Positions 9,812-19,137 of a stretch of DNA of 64,000 nucleotides are shown piece after piece. A model generated the notes under the pieces. That model ran no database searches. It saw only the letters and a list, made by a program, of their open reading frames with translations, and had not been told where the DNA came from. The position numbers and the translations under genes are program-made. Position 1 is the stretch's first letter. Each line of letters opens with the position of its first letter. This stretch comes from Alloacidobacterium sp035547425 (lineage in GTDB: Bacteria > Acidobacteriota > Terriglobia > Terriglobales > Acidobacteriaceae): assembly GCA_035547425.1 (NCBI GenBank), contig DASZUU010000051.1, forward strand, positions 62,001-126,000, written 5' to 3'.

Positions 9812-10789
9812 ATGCCAACGCGGCGCAAGAAGACAATGGCGAGAGCCTCTTTTATGCTCACGCTCGCAGCAACGTGCCTGCTCGGATGCGCCATGGCGCA
9901 AAGCAACCGAAATGATCCGCCGCTGAATCTCCCCGGCACGAGCAGGTTGGGCCTGCCTCAGGCTAAGACTTATGATTTGCAGCAGGCGCTTACCCGGCAT
10001 GACTATGTGAAGGCCGAAACCATTTTGCTGCCGGAAATTCAGACAACGCAGCAGGTCGAATCTAAAAAGCGCCTATTAGAACTTATAGGCGTGATATATT
10101 TTCTCGACCATGACAATCTCAATGCAGCCATTGCATGGAAAAAAGCAGAGGCAATCGCTCCTTTACCCGAGCCATTGCAGTTTTCGCTGGCCATGGCATA
10201 TGTACGCATGGGGCATGAAGATTGGGCGAAGCGGCAATTGCAGACACTTGCCAGAACCTACCCCAAGAATGCCCTCTACCCGTATTGGATTGGCCGCATC
10301 GATTACGATTCCCATGCTTACGAAGAGGCCATCGCTCAATTTCAGAAAGCGATTCAGCTCGATCCGGGAATGGCGCGAGCCTATGACAATCTCGGGTTGT
10401 GCTTTTTCTATCGCAATGAGAATCCGCTGGCTATAGAAAATTTTCAAAAAGCAATCACTCTTGATCGTAAGGCAGCATGGCCGCACATCAATCTGGCCGC
10501 GGTTTTACAAGTGCAAGGCCATTTACAGGAAGCGGAATCGAATCTTCGCGAAGCCATCCAGCTCGAACCGGGAATTGCCCCAGCACATTTTCAGCTTGGC
10601 AATGTGTTGAACAGTACTGGTAATGCGCAGGCTGCAATCGAGCAATATAAGCAGGCGGCACAACTAGACGCGAAGTATGCCGAACCGCACTTTGCATTGG
10701 CGCGCCTGTATCGCAGGCTGGGCGAGAACTCACTTGCAGAGCAGGAAGTCCAGATATATTCACGCCTCCATCAGGCTTCCGCAAAATAA
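9812..10789 (+). CDS. Exported TPR-repeat lipoprotein-like protein
   Basis: The 325-aa product has a basic N-terminus and a hydrophobic stretch ending LLGC-AMAQ, which fits a lipobox (cysteine lipidation), although AMAQ would also suit signal peptidase I. An alternative start is the ATG at 9836. From residue 50 on it is made of TPR units (for example AYDNLGLCFFYRNENPLAIENF and AHFQLGNVLNSTGNAQAAIEQY). It is likely anchored at a membrane as an interaction scaffold. It is divergent from the TPR gene at 8159-9733 and convergent with the receptor gene downstream. Confidence 0.75.
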   Translation: MPTRRKKTMARASFMLTLAATCLLGCAMAQSNRNDPPLNLPGTSRLGLPQAKTYDLQQALTRHDYVKAETILLPEIQTTQQVESKKRLLELIGVIYFLDHDNLNAAIAWKKAEAIAPLPEPLQFSLAMAYVRMGHEDWAKRQLQTLARTYPKNALYPYWIGRIDYDSHAYEEAIAQFQKAIQLDPGMARAYDNLGLCFFYRNENPLAIENFQKAITLDRKAAWPHINLAAVLQVQGHLQEAESNLREAIQLEPGIAPAHFQLGNVLNSTGNAQAAIEQYKQAAQLDAKYAEPHFALARLYRRLGENSLAEQEVQIYSRLHQASAK

Positions 10790-10804
10790 TAATTTGAAAA
10801 ATAA

Positions 10805-10834
10805 AACGCCAAGCGTAGGAACACGCCTGGCGTT
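10805..10834. terminator. Bidirectional terminator between TPR gene and TonB-type receptor gene
   Basis: AACGCCAAGCGT and ACGCCTGGCGTT form a 12-bp stem with one mismatch and a 6-nt loop, A-rich on the left and CTTAAT on the right. It sits between convergent genes. Confidence 0.75.
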
Positions 10835-10852
10835 CTTAATAGCGAACCGCGA

Positions 10853-13800
10853 TTAAAACTCGATGCGGCCTGCGAATTGAATCGTTCGTGGATTGCTCAC
10901 GGTTCCATTCCATGTTCCGAATGAATTGCCGGATGCCGCCACATCCGTCACGAAGGGAAGCGCTGGGCCATTGCCCTGAGAGACGAAGTAGTGATTGTTG
11001 AATGCGTTGAAGAAGTTAGACATGAACTTGAAATTCACCCGCTCGGTGATCTTTGTATTCTTGGTGAATGCAATGTCCGTGTCCTGGAAAGAGGAGCCGT
11101 AGATATTCGAAACAGCGCTGCCGAAGCCGGTGTATCCGAACTGCGAGAAGTTTGTTTCGAATGCTGCAGGGTTTAAGTATTTTCCGTCTGTATGCGGATT
11201 GAATCCATTACGGCCATGAACATACGGTTTTTGACCCGGCAGTACACCCGGGATACAGGATTGACGGAATGCGCCAGTAAGGCTACTCGTAGGGCAAGAG
11301 GATGAGCTGAACCATAACGGTGTTCCGTATTCATAGTGATAAAGCGGGCTTACTTGCCAGCCGCCCACAAATACATTCATGACGCCATCATGGTTCAAAT
11401 AGCGCTTGTTATGCCCAAACGGCAAGTCATAGACCAGCGAGACCTGGGCGGTAATCGGAACGTTATCCGGGGCCAGCGCATAATCACGCGACGTGGTGTT
11501 GTAAGGCGAGAAGTTGCCGCTGTTACCCAAACCGCTGCTGCCGCCTGACTGGGTTGAGTCGGAAGCGTTTGTCATCAGCTTGGAATAAGTGAAAGAGCCA
11601 AGCACAAACAAGCCATTATGCGCCCGTCGATTTACTCCGAGTTGCAAAGAGTGGTACGACGAGGTGGCATGCCCCTCATTCAGTCCTTGCAGATTACCGC
11701 AGAACTGCGGATACGGAAGCAATGCCTGAGCCAATGTCGGCGCGCAACCGGTCATCTGCGATTGCCAGCCAACATAAGGTACGCTCACGCCGTGAGCCGC
11801 AAATGTTGCCGGACCATCTGCGTCGTTGTAGTTCACTGCAAGATCAGAGCCTATCGACTTGATAGCTGGATCATTGGGGTTGAGCACGTTGAGCGGGCTT
11901 AACTGCGAAGGAAGATGGGCGCCCTGCGTGCCGACGTAAGACAGAGTTGCGGTAAAGTTTTGGGGGAATTGATGCTCGATCGTCAAGTTCCACTGTGAAG
12001 AGTACGGTCGACGGTTTCCATCCAGCGGACGATAGAGCGATGGTTGCTGCCCGTTATCGAAACTGGAAGAGATATTCTTCGTCGGTCCAACCTGATCAGG
12101 GCTGATGCCGCTGGTAAGGTACAGCGCCGGCACTTTGAGATTACCGAGCGAACGTTCATTGAGGTTAACGGTCTTGTTAAATCCGTCCTGGCTCATACCG
12201 CCCGACCAGCCCGGATAGAATGCCTGGCCAAAGTAGATACCATAGCCGGCACGTACAACCGTCTTATCGTTGATGGTGTATGCAAAGCCAAGGCGAGGTG
12301 CAAAGCCTTTCTTGAAGGGGATTTCAGGATAAGGAGCACCATAGCTGGCCTCTCCAAAGCCTTTACCGGCAAAGGCCAAGCGGCCCTTCAACTCACTTCC
12401 GTCAGCTCTTACTGCGCCTGGATTCAGGCCATTGGGATCAAAGAAAGAGAGGTTGTTATATTTTTCGCGGAAAGGCTGAATGTAATCCCAGCGCAAGCTG
12501 TAATCCACCGTGAGCTTAGGCATCACTCTCCAGCTATCGCCTACGTGCAGCGCCCACGCCTCCTGCCGGGGATATTCAGCAAAAACGTTGTAATACGATA
12601 CGCTCGCATTCGATACAGCGCCTAGATAGAAACTGGCAGCCGCATCGCCCGGGCAGGGATTGGTCTGAGAGCAGCCCTGGTTACCGGTTGTATCTGCAGC
12701 GAAGGAGAAAGTTCCACCCTGATTTGTTCCCTGGTGAATCGATGTTCCGGCAAAGCGCCATTCAAAGCCGGCATTGATAGTATGCGAGCCGATAATGCGG
12801 GTAAACACATCGTTAAAGGCCCAGGTACCACGGGTCGTTTTTGCCTGTCCCGGATTTGGTACGGCAGAATTGCCTAACTGCGTATAGCCGCCGCCGAAGT
12901 TCATTTGCGGCAGGAACGTTGTGTCGGCGACGCCGGGAACTGTAGGCAAGTTGGCATGACCGTTGAGAGCGTAGTAAGACTCATTGCGGTTCAGGTAGCC
13001 GATAGTTGCATGATTTGTCATGTTGCCTGAGAAGTTGTGTTCCCAATTCAGGCGTTGAATATTAGCGTTTTCCGGATTGGCCGGGCTTGCAGTAGAAATA
13101 TCTACCGGCAGATTGGTCTGGGTATTTGTGCCTGAGCGCTGCCACCAGGTTGTCCAGAAGAAGTGATCTTTCTGCCCCACGTTCATATCCACGCGGCCAA
13201 AATACACATTCTCATTGGCAGTCAACGAGCCTTGACCAGCCTTCGGAATAAAGTAGTTGTTGATTTCACCGCTATTGGTAGGTGTCGGCAACGCTGCCAT
13301 CCAGGCTTTGGCGACAGGATCTTCATAGGCCGGATTGATCTGGTTCATCACGCCGCCATATGCGATCGGCTGGCCGGCATCGGCGCCGTATTTAGCGGGA
13401 TCATCCGGATAGTAAAGCTGTGTACCTGCGCCGGCGAAGTTGCCATTGCGGGCAGCCAGAGAGGGAATGGAAAGCGTTGCAGAATTGGCTCCGCCGGCTT
13501 CTTTAAAAGCTTCCCAGTTGAAGTAGAAATAGCCCTTTACGCGACCGGAGTCCCTGTGCAAAAGCCCCGGGAACAAAATGGGGCCGCCAACATTCGCTCC
13601 ATAGTCGTTTTCCTTGTCTGCAGGCTTCTTGCTTGCGCCCCATTGCGTGGCATTGAACATATCGTTGCGCGCATACTCATAAGCAGCGCCGTGAAATTGA
13701 TCGCCGCCCGAACGAGTAACAATAATGAGCTGCCCCGAAGTCGAATTGCCATACTGAGCATCATAATTTGCCGTAAGCACGTGGACTTCACTCGTGATAT

Positions 13801-14467
13801 CCGGCGACATGCCGAAGTCGGTCTCGAGACTGACCATGCCGCTCTGGTTCATGTAGCCTTCCATTGCGGTTGCGCCGTCGACCATTGCTTCATCACCGCT
13901 CACAAGGCCGCCGTTGATGCGCGTGTTGTAGGCGTTTCCGCTGGCGCCCGTGCTTACGCCGGGAAGCATATCCGCAACTGTAACGGAAGACCGCGGAGCG
14001 CCTGAAACTGTCAATGGAAAGTCCTGCAGAGTCTCCGGAGCAACACCGCCGCCCACTGTCGGATCGACATAGTTGATCTGCGACGCCTCAGCGGTAACGG
14101 TTACATTCTGCTCAACATTGCCCAGCGATAACTGCACATTAACACGGCCCTGCTGCGTAGCAGCAAGCTCGATGCCTTTCTGGGTAACCGACTGAAAGCC
14201 ATTCGCCGTTGCATTCAGATCATATTTGCCCGGCGGAACATTGGCGAACGTGTACTCACCCGCATCATTGGAAACAATCTTAAGCTTGAATTGGGTGACC
14301 TGGTTGGTAAGGGTCAGCGACACAGAGGGAACTGCTGCTCCAGTCGAATCGGTAACTGTACCTGTAAGCGAGGCGTTTGTGTCCTGGCCAAAAATATACG
14401 TGGTTGCGCCTATGCACATCAGTATGCAGAGCAGCCAACGTACTGCACACCATTTCCTATTTTGCAT
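10853..14467 (-). CDS. Oar-like TonB-dependent receptor family protein with N-terminal CarboxypepD_reg domain
   Basis: This 1204-aa outer-membrane protein begins with a signal peptide ending near IFGQ. A carboxypeptidase-regulatory beta-sandwich (about 30-115; GTVTDSTGAAVPSVSLTL, NVPPGKYDL) follows, then a plug-like region (AEASQINYVDPTVGGGV) and a long beta-barrel ending in an aromatic/charged terminal strand (TIQFAGRIEF). This architecture is a hallmark of acidobacteria, where dozens of paralogues occur. It probably takes up oligosaccharide or other large ligands; the ligand is not readable. A LacI-family-like operator lies about 100 nt upstream. The same type recurs at 60028. Confidence 0.88.
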   Translation of the reverse strand: MQNRKWCAVRWLLCILMCIGATTYIFGQDTNASLTGTVTDSTGAAVPSVSLTLTNQVTQFKLKIVSNDAGEYTFANVPPGKYDLNATANGFQSVTQKGIELAATQQGRVNVQLSLGNVEQNVTVTAEASQINYVDPTVGGGVAPETLQDFPLTVSGAPRSSVTVADMLPGVSTGASGNAYNTRINGGLVSGDEAMVDGATAMEGYMNQSGMVSLETDFGMSPDITSEVHVLTANYDAQYGNSTSGQLIIVTRSGGDQFHGAAYEYARNDMFNATQWGASKKPADKENDYGANVGGPILFPGLLHRDSGRVKGYFYFNWEAFKEAGGANSATLSIPSLAARNGNFAGAGTQLYYPDDPAKYGADAGQPIAYGGVMNQINPAYEDPVAKAWMAALPTPTNSGEINNYFIPKAGQGSLTANENVYFGRVDMNVGQKDHFFWTTWWQRSGTNTQTNLPVDISTASPANPENANIQRLNWEHNFSGNMTNHATIGYLNRNESYYALNGHANLPTVPGVADTTFLPQMNFGGGYTQLGNSAVPNPGQAKTTRGTWAFNDVFTRIIGSHTINAGFEWRFAGTSIHQGTNQGGTFSFAADTTGNQGCSQTNPCPGDAAASFYLGAVSNASVSYYNVFAEYPRQEAWALHVGDSWRVMPKLTVDYSLRWDYIQPFREKYNNLSFFDPNGLNPGAVRADGSELKGRLAFAGKGFGEASYGAPYPEIPFKKGFAPRLGFAYTINDKTVVRAGYGIYFGQAFYPGWSGGMSQDGFNKTVNLNERSLGNLKVPALYLTSGISPDQVGPTKNISSSFDNGQQPSLYRPLDGNRRPYSSQWNLTIEHQFPQNFTATLSYVGTQGAHLPSQLSPLNVLNPNDPAIKSIGSDLAVNYNDADGPATFAAHGVSVPYVGWQSQMTGCAPTLAQALLPYPQFCGNLQGLNEGHATSSYHSLQLGVNRRAHNGLFVLGSFTYSKLMTNASDSTQSGGSSGLGNSGNFSPYNTTSRDYALAPDNVPITAQVSLVYDLPFGHNKRYLNHDGVMNVFVGGWQVSPLYHYEYGTPLWFSSSSCPTSSLTGAFRQSCIPGVLPGQKPYVHGRNGFNPHTDGKYLNPAAFETNFSQFGYTGFGSAVSNIYGSSFQDTDIAFTKNTKITERVNFKFMSNFFNAFNNHYFVSQGNGPALPFVTDVAASGNSFGTWNGTVSNPRTIQFAGRIEF

Positions 14468-14811
14468 GTCTCTCTAACCCCACATAAAAATTCAGTGTTG
14501 TTTCCTATCCTTGGTACTTTCAGTAGTTTCGTGAGCAGGATACGAGTACGAAACAGAGCTTTTCTGAAAACGGTTACAGAACGAGAAAAGACTCCAGAAA
14601 AAACCGACTCGACGGTAAACGTACGCATGATGAACTGTCAATAAAAAATTAAATTCGTAAATTTTAGTAATGAAAAACGTAAGCAATCATCCCATGGAAG
14701 GCGTACAGCCAAGCGTTGACCTGGCGGTTATCAGGAAAAGTGTGAAGGATGGAAGCACTGAAGTTTCAGGAGGGAAAGGGAGTCGAGAGGTGACTCCCTT
14801 TCCCTATATTC
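14468..14811. promoter_or_regulatory. Leader region of the receptor gene with LacI/cre-like operator
   Basis: This 344-nt gap holds no gene. TGAAAACGGTTACA at 14565-14578 matches the LacI/CcpA-type cre consensus at every defined position and lies about 98 nt before the receptor start at 14467. A second inverted pair GTTTCGT / ACGAAAC lies at about 14527-14552. A 13-bp stem GGGAAAGGGAGTC / GACTCCCTTTCCC at 14772-14804 is a possible terminator for the Gfo/Idh gene, but has no strong T run. Confidence 0.45.
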
Positions 14812-15930
14812 TTAGTTTTCGGGCAGCGGTTTGAGTTTTACGGTTCGGCCCGTGCGGACCGATTCGCGGGCGGCATCGAGAATCTGCATCACGATCATGT
14901 TGGTTTCAAGCGAGGTCAGGTCTCCATCCGGCTTCAGCGAGCCGTTCAGCACGGCGGCCAAATAGTGCAGGGAAGTATCCTGTGGCGGGGACAGCGGATC
15001 GGGAGTGACTTCCTGCTCCTGCTTTTCTCCTACATAGCGAACGCGCAATTTGGTCAATCCAACGGTGATGGCGTAGCCTTTGTCGCCATAAATTTCTGAG
15101 TCCTTGCGTCCAAAGGTCCAGTTCCAGGAAGGCATCAACACAGCCTGCACACCGGGATATTGCAGGATGATGGTCGCGTCGTCATCGACACGTGGATAGG
15201 TTTCCGGTTTATCGGTCTGTGCCACGGCGGTTACGCTGATGGGAGCCTTGCCGTGCATCCACCATGTCATGAGATCGGCGCCGTAGCAGCCGAAGTCATA
15301 GAGCGAACCGGCACCATTGGTGGCGGGATCGGCGAGCCACTTTAGGAACTCGGGCTGGACGCCGATTTCCTTCGGGCCTTCGTGTCCGTCATGTACGACA
15401 ACCTTGCGCACATTGCCCAGTTTGCCCCGGTTGATAAGGTCATAGACGGCGCGATTGCTGGAGTACCAGGTCGTTTCGTAATTCACGAGAACCTGAATAT
15501 GGTGTGCGCGCGCAGTACGGCGAATAGCGAGCGCATCATCGAGTGAGATGGTCAGCGGTTTTTCTACCATTACGCTGAGGTTGTGTTGCGCGGCCGTCTC
15601 GATGACTTTGCGGTGCTCCCCAACAGAGGTGTAGACGAGAAGCGCCTGCGGATGGCGCGCGCTTACCAACGCGTCAAGGCTGGTGTAGAACAGGCTGGGA
15701 TCGAGATGAAATTGCTCGCGGTAGCGATCGGCAAGTGCCTTGTCGGCTTCGACGATGCCGACTAGTTCCACATCCTGCTGCTTGGGAAATTGATGGAGAA
15801 AGCCGCCGATGTGTCCGTGCTCGAGCCCGTAGATGGCAACACGCAATGGCGTGGGTGAGGACTGGGCGAAGGCGGAAGCGGACAACAAAAGGCAAGCTCC
15901 GAGGGCGGAAAATAATTTGAGTAATTTCAT
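14812..15930 (-). CDS. Exported Gfo/Idh/MocA-family oxidoreductase
   Basis: The 372-aa product has a signal peptide (MKLLKLFSALGACLL..., cleavage after AFAQ), then the Rossmann start LRVAIYGLEHGHIGGF, the catalytic-lysine motif MVEKPLT, and the C-terminal alpha/beta substrate domain (GSLYDFGCYGADLMTWW). Members oxidise or rearrange sugars with a bound nicotinamide cofactor; exported ones include GH109-like hydrolases and glucose-fructose oxidoreductase. The exact reaction cannot be told from sequence. The operator near its start resembles the one before alpha-mannosidase, so a role in sugar metabolism is inferred. Confidence 0.88.
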   Translation of the reverse strand: MKLLKLFSALGACLLLSASAFAQSSPTPLRVAIYGLEHGHIGGFLHQFPKQQDVELVGIVEADKALADRYREQFHLDPSLFYTSLDALVSARHPQALLVYTSVGEHRKVIETAAQHNLSVMVEKPLTISLDDALAIRRTARAHHIQVLVNYETTWYSSNRAVYDLINRGKLGNVRKVVVHDGHEGPKEIGVQPEFLKWLADPATNGAGSLYDFGCYGADLMTWWMHGKAPISVTAVAQTDKPETYPRVDDDATIILQYPGVQAVLMPSWNWTFGRKDSEIYGDKGYAITVGLTKLRVRYVGEKQEQEVTPDPLSPPQDTSLHYLAAVLNGSLKPDGDLTSLETNMIVMQILDAARESVRTGRTVKLKPLPEN

Positions 15931-15931
15931 A

Positions 15932-15978
15932 TGGTATCGATTCCACCGGAATTGTACTGCGCGGTTTCAGTTTGTCGC
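15932..15978 (-). promoter_or_regulatory. Promoter and LacI-type operator of the Gfo/Idh gene
   Basis: The palindrome TGGTATCGATTCCA at 15932-15945 abuts the ATG. On the minus strand a TACAAT box (15951-15956) lies just upstream, with GCGACA about 16 nt further as a weak -35. The operator would then sit at the transcription start, implying a very short or leaderless 5' end. Confidence 0.45.
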
Positions 15979-16030
15979 CAGTGAATGTTCTCGAATGCTC
16001 GTTCTTTTCCGCCAACTGCAAAAAATAAAT

Positions 16031-16066
16031 GCAGGTCCTTCGATTCCGCTTCGCGCAGGATGACAA
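16031..16066. repeat. Copy of dispersed GCAGGTCCTTCG...CAGGATGAC repeat
   Basis: GCAGGTCCTTCG and CAGGATGACAA flank a short centre. The same two blocks, also in inverted form, occur at 37356-37467. Repeats of this form are common in intergenic DNA of acidobacteria. Confidence 0.55.
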
Positions 16067-16214
16067 CTTGGGAGGTAATAAAATTTCATACCTTCATGCA
16101 TTTCACGACTGATGCGGCTCACGAATTGCCACCCGTCTTCAGCGAGTGTTAGCCTCTTAGGGAATCAATCTTTGCAGTCCTCATTTTCTATCTTGCTGGG
16201 AGATATCCAGACAC

Positions 16215-17615
16215 ATGCAGACGACATATAACGGGAAAGCTCTGCCCAAAGATGGCGAGCCGATTCAATATGTAGATGGGAAGTATCAGGTTCCTGACCA
16301 CCCTATCGTTCCTTTTATTGAAGGCGACGGCACAGGCCGCGATATCTGGCGCGCATCACAGCGCGTTTTTGACGCAGCGGTAGAAAAGGCTTACGGCGGC
16401 AAACGCTCGGTGAAGTGGTTTGAGGTGTACGCGGGCGAGAAGGCTTTCCGCGAGTTCAAGACATGGCTGCCGGATGACACGGTGAATGCCGCGCGCGATC
16501 TGCGCGTCTCGATTAAAGGACCGTTGACGACGCCGGTGGGCGGAGGTATCCGCTCACTGAACGTTGCGCTGCGTCAGATTCTTGATCTGTACTCGTGCGT
16601 GCGCCCGGTGAAGTATTACCAGGGCGTGCCCAGCCCGGTAAAGTTTCCGGAAAAGCTGGATGTGGTGATCTTCCGCGAGAACACGGAAGACGTGTATGCC
16701 GGGATCGAATTTAAAGAGGGAACTGCCGAAGCAAAAAAGCTCATCGACTTCCTGAATAACGACATGCTGAAGGGCGGCAAGAAGAAGGTCCGCGAGGATT
16801 CAGGTGTCGGCATTAAACCTATCTCGATTACCGGAACGAAGCGCCTGGTTCGCTATGCCATCAAGTATGCGATCGAGAACAATCGCAAATCGGTAACATT
16901 GGTGCACAAGGGCAATATTCAGAAGTTCACGGAAGGCGCCTTCCGCGAGTGGGGCTACGAAGTCGCCGTCGACGAGTTCCGCGATGCCGTTGTGACCGAG
17001 CGCGAGAGCTGGATACTCGGTAATCAGGAAGCAAATCCGAACCTGACAGTCGAGCAGAATGCTGCGTTGATCGAGCCGGGTCTTGAGTTCGGCTCAGATG
17101 ACTTCCGCAAAGAGCTTTATGCCGAAGTGAAGGGCGTGCTGGATTCTATCGGCAAGTCGCATGGCAATGGCCAGTGGAAGAAGAAGGTGCTGATCAATGA
17201 TCGTATTGCCGACTCGATCTTCCAACAGGTGATCATTCGGCCGGACGAGTACAGCGTTCTTGCGTGCCCGAACCTCAATGGCGACTACATTTCCGATGCC
17301 TGCGCGGCGCAGGTAGGCGGCCTGGGCATTGCTCCGGGAGCCAATATCGGCGATGGGTATGCAGTGTTTGAGGCGACGCACGGCACGGCTCCGAAGTATG
17401 CCGATAAGGATGTCATCAATCCCGGCTCGGTGATGCTTTCGGGCGTGATGCTCTTTGAGTTTCTCGGCTGGCATGAGGCCGCGAAGCTGATTGAATCGTC
17501 GATGGAAAAAACGATTCAGCAAAAATACGTCACGTATGACTTTGAGCGCCAGATGCAGAGTGCGACCAAAGTGAAGACAAGCGAATTTGCCACGCGCATG
17601 ATCGAAAATATGTAG
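16215..17615 (+). CDS. icd: NADP-dependent isocitrate dehydrogenase
   Basis: This 466-aa enzyme converts isocitrate to 2-oxoglutarate and CO2 with NADP+ in the TCA cycle. Substrate-binding Ser and Arg are seen in GGIRSLNVALRQ, followed by LDLYSCVRPVKYYQGVPSP, the FRENTEDVYAGIE block, and the metal/cofactor region CPNLNGDYISDACAAQVGG with GDGYAVFEATHGTAPKYA. An inserted segment around residues 170-205 (rich in Lys, Glu) makes it longer than the E. coli enzyme, as in other homodimeric bacterial forms. GGGAG lies 12 nt upstream. It is followed 74 nt later by mdh on the same strand, a common TCA pairing. Confidence 0.96.
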   Translation: MQTTYNGKALPKDGEPIQYVDGKYQVPDHPIVPFIEGDGTGRDIWRASQRVFDAAVEKAYGGKRSVKWFEVYAGEKAFREFKTWLPDDTVNAARDLRVSIKGPLTTPVGGGIRSLNVALRQILDLYSCVRPVKYYQGVPSPVKFPEKLDVVIFRENTEDVYAGIEFKEGTAEAKKLIDFLNNDMLKGGKKKVREDSGVGIKPISITGTKRLVRYAIKYAIENNRKSVTLVHKGNIQKFTEGAFREWGYEVAVDEFRDAVVTERESWILGNQEANPNLTVEQNAALIEPGLEFGSDDFRKELYAEVKGVLDSIGKSHGNGQWKKKVLINDRIADSIFQQVIIRPDEYSVLACPNLNGDYISDACAAQVGGLGIAPGANIGDGYAVFEATHGTAPKYADKDVINPGSVMLSGVMLFEFLGWHEAAKLIESSMEKTIQQKYVTYDFERQMQSATKVKTSEFATRMIENM

Positions 17616-17689
17616 GGAATTCGCATCTCGGGAGCGCGGTGAGCGATTCTCGCTGCGCTCGATGCGACAATGGTTATAAAGGAGTAGCA

Positions 17690-18616
17690 ATGCGTAAGAA
17701 GGTAACAATTGTAGGCGCAGGGAACGTAGGTGCCACTGCGGCGCACTGGATTGCGGCCAAGGAGCTGGCGGACGTTGTTCTTATTGATGTAGTCGAGGGT
17801 ATTCCGCAGGGTAAGGGACTCGATCTGCTGGAAGCCATGCCGATTGAAAAGCGCGACTGCCAGATCACCGGCACCAACGACTATGCCGATACGGCGAATT
17901 CCGACATTGTCGTAATTACAGCCGGCATTCCGCGCAAGCCGGGCATGAGCCGCGATGATCTTCTGCAGACCAACTACAAGATCATGTCGGATGTGGTGAG
18001 CAAGGTTACGGCCGTTTCGCCGAACGCCATTCTGATCATCGTCTCCAATCCGCTGGATGCCATGGCGCAGGCTGCTTTCAAGCAGGCCAAGTTTAACCGT
18101 GAGCGCGTGATCGGCATGGCGGGCGTGCTTGATTCTGCGCGTTTTCGCACCTTTATTGCCGAAGAATTGAAGGTTTCAGTCGAAAATGTGACCGCTTTCG
18201 TGCTCGGCGGACACGGCGACACCATGGTTCCGCTGCCGCGCTATTCGACGGTTGCCGGTATTCCCATAACAGAACTGATTGAGCCCGCCAAGCTGGAGGC
18301 TCTTGTGCAGCGTACGCGCGACGGCGGCGCCGAGATTGTGAAGTATCTGAAGACCGGCAGCGCCTACTATGCGCCTTCGGCTGCTGCAGTCGAAATGGTC
18401 GAAGCCATCCTCAAGGACAAGAAGAAGATTCTTCCATGTGCTGCGTATCTTCAGGGCGAGTACGGTATCGATGGACTCTACGTCGGTGTGCCATGCAAAC
18501 TCGGAGCCCGCGGTCTGGAGCAGATCATCGAAATCAAGCTGACAGCCGAAGAGGCCGCGGCGCTTAAAAAGAGCGCAGATGCGGTGAAAGAACTTTGCGC
18601 TGTGATCGGCGTGTAG
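17690..18616 (+). CDS. mdh: Malate dehydrogenase
   Basis: The ATG at 17690 follows AAAGGAG by 6 nt and starts a 308-aa protein with the Rossmann motif VTIVGAGNVGATAAHWIA. Malate/lactate family residues are clear: GIPRKPGMSRDDLL (mobile loop, with Arg for malate binding), IVSNPLDAM, GMAGVLDSARFR and the catalytic His in VLGGHGDTMVPL. The loop Arg selects malate, not pyruvate. The enzyme oxidises malate to oxaloacetate with NAD+. It is probably co-transcribed with icd and ends in a good terminator just before the provirus junction. Confidence 0.96.
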   Translation: MRKKVTIVGAGNVGATAAHWIAAKELADVVLIDVVEGIPQGKGLDLLEAMPIEKRDCQITGTNDYADTANSDIVVITAGIPRKPGMSRDDLLQTNYKIMSDVVSKVTAVSPNAILIIVSNPLDAMAQAAFKQAKFNRERVIGMAGVLDSARFRTFIAEELKVSVENVTAFVLGGHGDTMVPLPRYSTVAGIPITELIEPAKLEALVQRTRDGGAEIVKYLKTGSAYYAPSAAAVEMVEAILKDKKKILPCAAYLQGEYGIDGLYVGVPCKLGARGLEQIIEIKLTAEEAAALKKSADAVKELCAVIGV

Positions 18617-18640
18617 TAGTTCAATATTTATTATTGCGCG

Positions 18641-18677
18641 AAAGAGAAGGCTCGCTTTTATGGCGAGCTTTCTCTAT
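18641..18677 (+). terminator. Terminator after mdh
   Basis: AGAGAA-GGCTCGC pairs with GCGAGC-TTTCTCT across a TTTTATG loop. The provirus boundary begins only 16 nt further on. Confidence 0.7.
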
Positions 18678-18693
18678 TTAAAGCCGCTGCCAT

Positions 18694-18721
18694 AGTTAAC
18701 AGAATATCCGTTATCCATGGA
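18694..18721 (-). other. Left attachment junction (attL), dif-like XerCD site
   Basis: Layout is 11-6-11: AGTTAACAGAA (18694-18704), centre TATCCG (18705-18710), TTATCCATGGA (18711-18721). On the complement the first arm reads TTCTGTTAACT, matching the XerD-side dif arm of E. coli (TTATGTTAAAT) at 9 of 11 positions. The other arm is degenerate after TTATC, as expected where phage sequence replaces the chromosomal half. The 13-nt core AATATCCGTTATC (18703-18715) recurs directly at 31974-31986. Confidence 0.7.
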
Positions 18722-19137
18722 CTCACTCGGGCAAACATCCCCAAATGAGGAACCCTTCAGCTCCAAAGCTAGCTGAAGAGGGACAACTTGCAAACGTGAC
18801 GAAAGTTTGTCCTTAGACGTTAGTTTCTGATTTTGAGTTGCCAGCGCGATAAACAAGATTCATTTCCTCGCCTGCCTACGCACCGTTTACGTCCGATAAC
18901 GGATATTCTGTTAACTACGCCGATGCAGACGGCGACGTAGAGCGTAACGCTCGGACTGAGGCCGAATGGCTCGAAGCAGTCCTTTCTTATCTGCAATTTA
19001 GGTCTGGTTCTGCTTGGCGAAAAGGAAAATCCCGCCACCGCCAAAGTAGTCGATATTGCGAATACCTGGACGCAATACGTCTGATAAATGCTCGCAAGTA
19101 CACTGCCGAGCATCCATGCAATTGTGCCGCTCACTGC
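18716..19137. other. Non-coding left end of provirus with several hairpins
   Basis: No convincing gene is seen. The stretch holds hairpin CTTCAGCT / AGCTGAAG (18755-18778), a looser GGACAA...TTGTCC pair (about 18780-18813), and the inverted dif copy at 18889-18916. It is a likely attP/origin/promoter region. In single strands the left core and the inverted copy can pair over 13 bp, enclosing a loop of about 180 nt that contains these hairpins. Confidence 0.5.
18889..18916 (+). repeat. Inverted, near-complete dif-like site inside provirus
   Basis: On the + strand it reads arm ACGTCCGATAA, centre CGGATA, arm TTCTGTTAACT. It is an exact inverted repeat of 18693-18715 over 23 nt, and of the right junction over 17 nt (18891-18907 against 31974-31990). 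It differs from the chromosomal site reconstructed from the two junctions at one of 28 positions. Confidence 0.75.
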
